The translations under genes and the position numbers were made by a program. From Acidobacteriota bacterium (GTDB lineage: Bacteria > Acidobacteriota > Terriglobia > Terriglobales > Acidobacteriaceae), in contig JAJZFR010000131.1 of the NCBI GenBank assembly GCA_021805265.1, positions 3,981 to 14,750 on the forward strand: a stretch of 10,770 nt of DNA. The letters run 5' to 3'. Of this stretch, positions 6,924-10,770 are shown one piece after another. Every line of letters begins with the position of its first letter. The first letter of the stretch is position 1. Under the pieces are notes generated by a model that saw only the letters and a list, made by a program, of their open reading frames with translations, did no database searches and was not told where the DNA came from.

Positions 6924-7739
6924 ATGACTCATACGATTTGTTTTGAAATTTGTGCCGAGAGCCTGGAATCGGCGATGGTGGCCGAGGCAGGTGGAGCGGA
7001 CTCGGTCGAGCTATGCTGCCAGTTGGCGCTCAGTGGCATGACGCCAGCGCCCAGGGTGATGGTCGAGACAGTCCGAGCGCTTTCCATCCCTGTGCATGTT
7101 TTGATTCGCCCTCGCGGCGGAGATTTTGTTTACAGCGAAGCCGAGTTTCACCTCATGGAGGAGGAGACGCGCGCGGCAAAATCGGCTGGCGCGGCAGGAA
7201 TTGCGATCGGGTTCCTGCTACCGGACGGCAGTATCGACCTGGATCGCACACGCCGCATGGTAGCCCTGGCTGCGCCGATGGAGGTGACCTTTCATCGCGC
7301 CTTCGATGAGGCCGCCGATCTGGAGCAGGCATTGGAGGAGATTATTTCCTGCGGAGTGAACCGCCTGCTGACGTCTGGTGGCAAGCCGACTGCACACCAG
7401 GGGTCTGCGGAGATCGCCGCGCTCGATAAGCAGGCGCGAGGGCGTATCCGGATCATGGCTGGCGGCGGCTTGACGCTGTGCAACCTGCTGGCCGTGGCGC
7501 GCGCGACCGGAGTGAGTTCTTTTCACGGATCGATGATACGGAAGAAGGATTTGGTTCCTGAGACCACCGGCAACTTCGGAATCACGGGCAATCCGGCACG
7601 GGTGCCGAAGATGCCGAGCCAGTATCCGGGAGTGGCTGCCGAGCCGCTGGGGAGCGTTGCTCTCGAAGACGTTTGCGAAGCGATTCGCCTGCTGCGGGGG
7701 TCGCACCACTCCGAACTCGACCCGCAGTTTGTGAGTTGA
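6924..7739 (+). CDS. cutC: CutC family protein (copper homeostasis CutC-like TIM barrel)
   Basis: This 271-residue cytoplasmic protein of the CutC family (TIM-barrel fold) has signatures all along its length: CFEICAESLESA (6-17), GGADSVELC (23-31), HVLIRPRGGDF (58-68), VTFHRAFDEA (121-130), NRLLTSGG (146-153), MAGGGL (178-183) and a late SSFHGSM (198-204). The family name comes from an E. coli copper-sensitivity phenotype, later linked to the small RNA MicL encoded at the end of that gene, so a direct copper role is doubtful and the reaction is unknown to me. The frame is open from an ATG at 6819, but the extra 35 residues are not family-like and would precede the probable promoter box at 6834, so the ATG at 6924 is chosen on homology, despite a poor ribosome binding site. 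It converges with the DeoR-type gene and lies beside sugar genes, hinting at a carbohydrate role. Confidence 0.88.
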   Translation: MTHTICFEICAESLESAMVAEAGGADSVELCCQLALSGMTPAPRVMVETVRALSIPVHVLIRPRGGDFVYSEAEFHLMEEETRAAKSAGAAGIAIGFLLPDGSIDLDRTRRMVALAAPMEVTFHRAFDEAADLEQALEEIISCGVNRLLTSGGKPTAHQGSAEIAALDKQARGRIRIMAGGGLTLCNLLAVARATGVSSFHGSMIRKKDLVPETTGNFGITGNPARVPKMPSQYPGVAAEPLGSVALEDVCEAIRLLRGSHHSELDPQFVS

Positions 7740-7750
7740 GGGTCAGACCC
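7740..7750. repeat. GGGTC-A-GACCC palindrome at the convergent gene ends
   Basis: An 11-base palindrome with a single central base begins right after the cutC stop codon and contains the stop codon of the DeoR-type gene. The one-base loop is too tight for a normal terminator hairpin, so its meaning is unclear and it may be chance. No other terminator is visible between the two convergent genes. Confidence 0.3.
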
Positions 7751-8534
7751 GCATCACCTGAATCCCACGGCGTGTAAACGCTTCGACCACCTCGTCGGTG
7801 GCGCCGGTGTCGGTGATGATGGTGTGTATGTCGGCAACCGGGCAGATAAATGCAGGGCTGACGACGCCCAGCTTGCTTGAATCCGCCACGACGATCACCT
7901 GTCGGGACTGCTTGAGCATCTTGCGAAAAACCAGCGCCTCATCGGTTTCAAGCGTGGTTGCCCCGCGCTCGACATCCAGCCCAATCACGCTGAGAAAAAC
8001 CTTATCCATGTAGACATCGTTCAGGAAGTTCAACGCAGCGTTGCCGGTGAGCGAAAACGACCAGGCCCAGGAGACTGCTCCACCCGTCAGAAACGTGCGA
8101 ATTCCCGGCTGATTACACAGCTCCATGCTGATGTTGATGGCGTTGGTGACGACCTGAAGGTGTTGGCGATGGCGCAGGCTGCGCCCCACCAGGGTGGCCG
8201 TGGTGCCAGCGGTCAACCCGATGGTCTCATGCTCGCGGATCAGCTCTGCCGCAGCCAGGCCGATGCGCCGCTTTTCGTCGGCAAAGCGCTGCTCGCGCGC
8301 CTGAAAGCTCCGATCATAGCGGAATGGCTCGTAGAGCAGCGGCTCAACCAGCGTTGCGCCGCCGTGGGTGCGGCGGATGAGTCCCCGATTCTCGAGGTAA
8401 ACCAGGTCACGGCGGATGCTCGGGGCCGAGGACCCTACTTCGTTCAGAATCTCCTCGATCGAGGCGGACCCGGATCGAAGCAGGAATTTCATGATTTTTT
8501 CGGCTCTGTCGTTGAGTTGCGTTGGCATACCCAT
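7743..8534 (-). CDS. DeoR/GlpR-family transcriptional regulator
   Basis: This 263-residue DNA-binding repressor belongs to the DeoR family, whose members sense phosphorylated sugars. A winged helix-turn-helix covers about residues 10-60, ending in the family hallmark SIRRDLVYLENRGLIRRTHGGA (split as SIRRDLVYLENRG at 39-51 and LIRRTHGGA at 52-60). The C-terminal sugar-phosphate-binding domain (85-250) shows LTAGTTATLVGRSL (107-120), FLTGGAV (148-154), VFLSVIGLDVERGATT (179-194) and VIVVADSSKLG (213-223). The frame opens at a GTG (8564), but ATGs at 8534 and 8528 give the usual family N-terminus; 8534 is chosen, with no clear ribosome site for any. It is transcribed away from the SIS gene, a classic regulator-target layout, so it likely controls that operon and itself. 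The inducer is probably an amino-sugar phosphate, by inference from its neighbour. Confidence 0.92.
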   Translation of the reverse strand: MGMPTQLNDRAEKIMKFLLRSGSASIEEILNEVGSSAPSIRRDLVYLENRGLIRRTHGGATLVEPLLYEPFRYDRSFQAREQRFADEKRRIGLAAAELIREHETIGLTAGTTATLVGRSLRHRQHLQVVTNAINISMELCNQPGIRTFLTGGAVSWAWSFSLTGNAALNFLNDVYMDKVFLSVIGLDVERGATTLETDEALVFRKMLKQSRQVIVVADSSKLGVVSPAFICPVADIHTIITDTGATDEVVEAFTRRGIQVMRV

Positions 8535-8564
8535 GGATTGTACCCGCGTGAGGTGAAGAATCAC

Positions 8565-8704
8565 TTCGCAATTTTTATCACAATTGATTCACGCTGTTTG
8601 AGTTTAATTTACTCATTATCATGATTATTTTGTCTTATTATGTTCATAGTTTGTTCACCATCGTTGCCGCGACAGAATTTCGTCGGCTAACCGGAACGCA
8701 ATCC
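8565..8704. promoter_or_regulatory. Divergent promoter/operator region between the DeoR-type and SIS genes
   Basis: This AT-rich stretch separates two divergent genes and holds several operator-like repeats: TGAGT-7-ACTCA (8599-8615); the imperfect palindrome ATtATCATGATtAT (8615-8628, core ATCATGAT); ATCA-CAAT-TGAT (8577-8588); and direct repeats TGTTCA at 8641-8646 and 8652-8657, 11 bases apart, about one helical turn. TATTAT (8636-8641) is a possible -10 for the SIS operon, but no good -35 is found at the right distance. DeoR-family repressors commonly bind such repeats; which of these is used cannot be told from one sequence. Confidence 0.5.
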
Positions 8705-8712
8705 AGGAAGGG
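8705..8712 (+). promoter_or_regulatory. Shine-Dalgarno site of the SIS gene
   Basis: AGGAAGGG ends 6 bases before the ATG at 8719. It is a near-ideal ribosome binding site and fixes the start of the sugar isomerase-domain gene. Confidence 0.75.
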
Positions 8713-8718
8713 TCGTCC

Positions 8719-9843
8719 ATGAGAACTTTCGCCTACGCCATGCTGCGTGAAATCTATGAACAGCCGGAGGCGGTCCGCCGCACGTTGGCCATGTACACCG
8801 AGCATGGGCGATTGAAAGAGGAGCGATGGAAGGGCCTGACCTCCTGGACCAGCCGCAGCGGCGAGGTGTTGATTGCAGCCAGCGGATCAAGCCGGCATAG
8901 CGGTCTGGCGGCCGAGGTGATGCTGGAAGACCTCAGCGGACTGGCGGTGGACGTGGAGTACGCGAGCGAATACAGTTGTCGCGGCAGCGAGGGTTCGCGC
9001 TTCCCTTCCGTGATCGTTCTCTCGCAGTCGGGCGAGACCTCGGACACTCTCGCCGCGCTGAGGACCGCCAGCGGCAAGGGCCAACCGACGCTCGCGATCA
9101 CCAATGCGCCTGACTCGACAATGGCCAGGGAGGCGACAGTCTCGATGCCGCTCGGAGCGGGCACGGAAGTGGCGATTCCAGCGACAAAAAGCTTCCTGTG
9201 TCAGTTGGTGGTGTTGTATCTGCTGTCGCTTTACGAGGGCGAGCAGCGCGGAACGTTAGCCTCCACCGAGGTTGCAGCGCGACTGGTTGAACTGGATGCC
9301 TTGCCCGCCAAGCTGGAGGCGCATCTGGAGGCCTGGGAACGCGGGATGAACTCGCTGGCTGCAACGTATCGCGATGCCTCGACGTTCTTGTATCTCGGGC
9401 GCGGCGTACATTATCCGATCGCTCGGGAAGGCGCCCTGAAGCTCAAGGAAGCCTCCTACGTCCATGCCGAGGGGTATCCGACAGGAGAGTTGAAACACGG
9501 CCCCAACGCCCTCGTGAGCGAACGTGTGCCGCTGGTGGTGCTGGCGACGGTGGACCACAGTCTCGCGGCATCTGTGCTCCGTTACGAGAAGACGCTGCAA
9601 CTGCTCGAAGAGATGAAAGCGCAGGGCGCTCGCGTCCTCGCCATCGCCAACCAGGAGGATCGCGCGGTCAAAGCTCTGGCCACCGAATGTGTGTGCGTGC
9701 CGCCGCTTTCCGAACACCTGTTGCCCATGGCCGAGGTTGTTCCGCTGCAACTGTTCTCCTATTTCATGGCGTTGCAGCGAGGTATCGATGTGGATCGTCC
9801 GCGCAACCTCGCCAAAGCAGTGATCGAATCTGCGGCGGGATGA
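8719..9843 (+). CDS. SIS-domain GlmS-like isomerase without glutaminase domain; probable glucosamine-6-phosphate deaminase (NagB-II type)
   Basis: This 374-residue cytoplasmic protein has two SIS sugar-isomerase domains (about 35-180 and 210-360). It closely resembles the C-terminal isomerase half of glucosamine-6-phosphate synthase (GlmS) but lacks the N-terminal glutamine amidotransferase half. Shared motifs are LSQSGETSDTLAAL (101-114), AGTEVAIPATKSF (147-159), LGRGVHYPIAREGALKLKEA (226-245), YPTGELKHGP (253-262) and DVDRPRNLAK (357-366). The residues matching E. coli GlmS E488, H504 and K603 are present as E244, H260 and K366, so an active aldose-ketose isomerase site is expected. Without a glutaminase the likely direction is catabolic: GlcN-6-P to fructose-6-P plus ammonia, as in Shewanella NagB-II. 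FrlB- or AgaS-like activity on another amino sugar phosphate is possible. Divergent from a DeoR-type regulator and 40 bases before a secreted hydrolase gene, likely one operon. Confidence 0.9.
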   Translation: MRTFAYAMLREIYEQPEAVRRTLAMYTEHGRLKEERWKGLTSWTSRSGEVLIAASGSSRHSGLAAEVMLEDLSGLAVDVEYASEYSCRGSEGSRFPSVIVLSQSGETSDTLAALRTASGKGQPTLAITNAPDSTMAREATVSMPLGAGTEVAIPATKSFLCQLVVLYLLSLYEGEQRGTLASTEVAARLVELDALPAKLEAHLEAWERGMNSLAATYRDASTFLYLGRGVHYPIAREGALKLKEASYVHAEGYPTGELKHGPNALVSERVPLVVLATVDHSLAASVLRYEKTLQLLEEMKAQGARVLAIANQEDRAVKALATECVCVPPLSEHLLPMAEVVPLQLFSYFMALQRGIDVDRPRNLAKAVIESAAG

Positions 9844-9883
9844 AGTTCAACCCTGAAGGTGTCTGCAACCGGGATTTCAATGC

Positions 9884-10770
9884 ATGAGAGGACTGGGGCA
9901 TTCTGTGAAACGGAAACAGTGGACACACAACCTTTGCTATCTCGCGATCCTTGGCATCGCCGTCAGCGCGTCGCGCAGCCAGGCATCGGTCCCGAGTGCT
10001 GCGGCGAATCCGGCGACCACGCCGACGGATCGACTCTCCGAAGGCTGGTGGGCACAAAAGCATCAAGCGGTGCTCGAGCAGATTCGCGCGAATCCTGACG
10101 TGGGATTGATTCTGGTTGGCGACTCGATTACCCAGAATTACGAAAAAAGCAATCCTGAGGACGAGAATTTTCAGCCAACCTGGCAGCGCTTCTATGCGCC
10201 GCGCAAGGCGCTGAATCTGGGCTACAGCGGTGACTCGACGGAGAACGTTCTGTGGCGGCTCGATCACGGAGAAGTGGACGGAATTCATCCGGCAGCGGCG
10301 GTGGTGCTGATCGGCACCAACAACACTGGCTGGCGCGACGAAACGGCAGAACAAACAGAACTCGGCATCGACGCCGTGGTCGAGAAACTCGAAGTCAAAC
10401 TGCCCCATGCGCATATCCTTCTGCTGGGCATACTGCCCAGCGGAGTCGCCGACAAAGTGGTCGCGGAAAATCTGGAGATCAATCGTTACCTCGCCAGGAA
10501 ATACGGCCCTATGACCGGAGTGCCGGGAGCGCGCGTGAGTTACCTGGACATCGGATCAATTTTTTACAGAGAGGGCAAGCTCGACACAGCAATTTTTTAT
10601 GATCCGCGCCTGCCGCAGCCGGGCAAGGCGCTTCACCCGGACACGAACGGACAACGCAGAATGGCCGAGGCAATCGAGCCGACGCTGACGCGCATCCTCG
10701 ACGACAGCGCGCGCCAATATCTTCACTCGCTCGACGCTGTGAATACCGCGCTGATTCCGGTGCCGCGCCT
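9884..10770 (+). CDS. Secreted SGNH/GDSL-type hydrolase (runs off right edge)
   Basis: At least 295 residues are visible with no stop before the window end. The N-terminus is a signal peptide (VKRK, hydrophobic core CYLAILGIAVSA, cleavage near SQA-S), followed by a short Ala/Pro/Thr linker. The SGNH domain spans about 50-270: LILVGDSITQNY (block I, S81), NLGYSGDSTENVLWRL (block II, G113/G116), VVLIGTNN (block III, N146) and ALHPDTNGQRRMAEAIEP (block V, H251). It resembles PAF-acetylhydrolase-like secreted esterases that often remove acetyl groups from sugars or plant polymers. The Asp normally three residues before the catalytic His is K248 here. After the domain the chain goes on (NTALIPVPRL), so a further domain is likely. 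The ATG at 9884 is taken as the start; a GTG at 9905 after GGGG gives a tighter signal peptide and is a real alternative. It probably shares a transcript with the SIS gene. Confidence 0.85.
   Translation, partial: MRGLGHSVKRKQWTHNLCYLAILGIAVSASRSQASVPSAAANPATTPTDRLSEGWWAQKHQAVLEQIRANPDVGLILVGDSITQNYEKSNPEDENFQPTWQRFYAPRKALNLGYSGDSTENVLWRLDHGEVDGIHPAAAVVLIGTNNTGWRDETAEQTELGIDAVVEKLEVKLPHAHILLLGILPSGVADKVVAENLEINRYLARKYGPMTGVPGARVSYLDIGSIFYREGKLDTAIFYDPRLPQPGKALHPDTNGQRRMAEAIEPTLTRILDDSARQYLHSLDAVNTALIPVPR

Noticed and set aside
9256..9750. Minus-strand frame of 164 codons opposite the SIS gene
   Set aside because: Antisense to highly conserved GlmS-type motifs, with no recognisable domain.
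8719..9843. Idea that the SIS protein is a truncated glmS pseudogene
   Set aside because: It has its own strong ribosome binding site, a natural N-terminus with no frameshift, all catalytic residues and a regulator beside it, so it is a complete standalone enzyme.

Overview
The window reads as a GC-rich bacterial chromosome segment with no sign of phage, plasmid, insertion sequence, CRISPR array, tRNA or rRNA. The gene content suggests a soil- or biomass-degrading Gram-negative, most likely an Acidobacteriota (Terriglobia-like) genome. The reasons are a standard translation cluster next to secreted glycoside hydrolases, frequent GTG starts, and the type of secreted SGNH hydrolase. This taxonomic guess comes from impression, not a search.

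Positions 1-6360 form one long co-directional block on the minus strand. In transcription order it holds a secreted GH18 glycosidase, a secreted GH29 alpha-L-fucosidase, an EVE-domain protein, chorismate synthase (aroC), peptide deformylase (def), methionyl-tRNA formyltransferase (fmt) and the 5' part of the 16S rRNA m5C methyltransferase gene (rsmB/sun), which runs off the left edge. The def-fmt-rsmB part is tightly coupled: a 7-base overlap, then a stop codon abutting a GTG start. A hairpin between the EVE gene and aroC may separate the accessory genes from the housekeeping genes.

Positions 6361-6923 are a long apparently noncoding gap between the divergent GH18 and CutC-family genes, with a perfect TATAAT box just before the preferred cutC start. 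On the right, cutC (plus) meets a DeoR/GlpR-family repressor gene (minus) tail to tail with a 3-base gap. Across an AT-rich 150-190 bp divergent promoter region lies a plus-strand pair: an isomerase-only relative of GlmS (likely a glucosamine-6-phosphate deaminase of the SIS type) and a secreted SGNH/GDSL hydrolase that runs off the right edge.

Read together, the accessory genes look like a small glycan-use locus. Outside the cytoplasm, GH18 would cut beta-GlcNAc linkages, GH29 would remove fucose and SGNH would remove acyl groups. Inside, the SIS enzyme would turn GlcN-6-P into fructose-6-P and ammonia under control of the DeoR-type regulator. The single-gene functions are well supported by motifs; the joint pathway is inference. 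No wholly new system is evident. The points most worth checking are the role of the SIS enzyme, the meaning of CutC in this setting, the unusual active-site motifs of the GH18 and SGNH proteins, and the operator-like palindromes.
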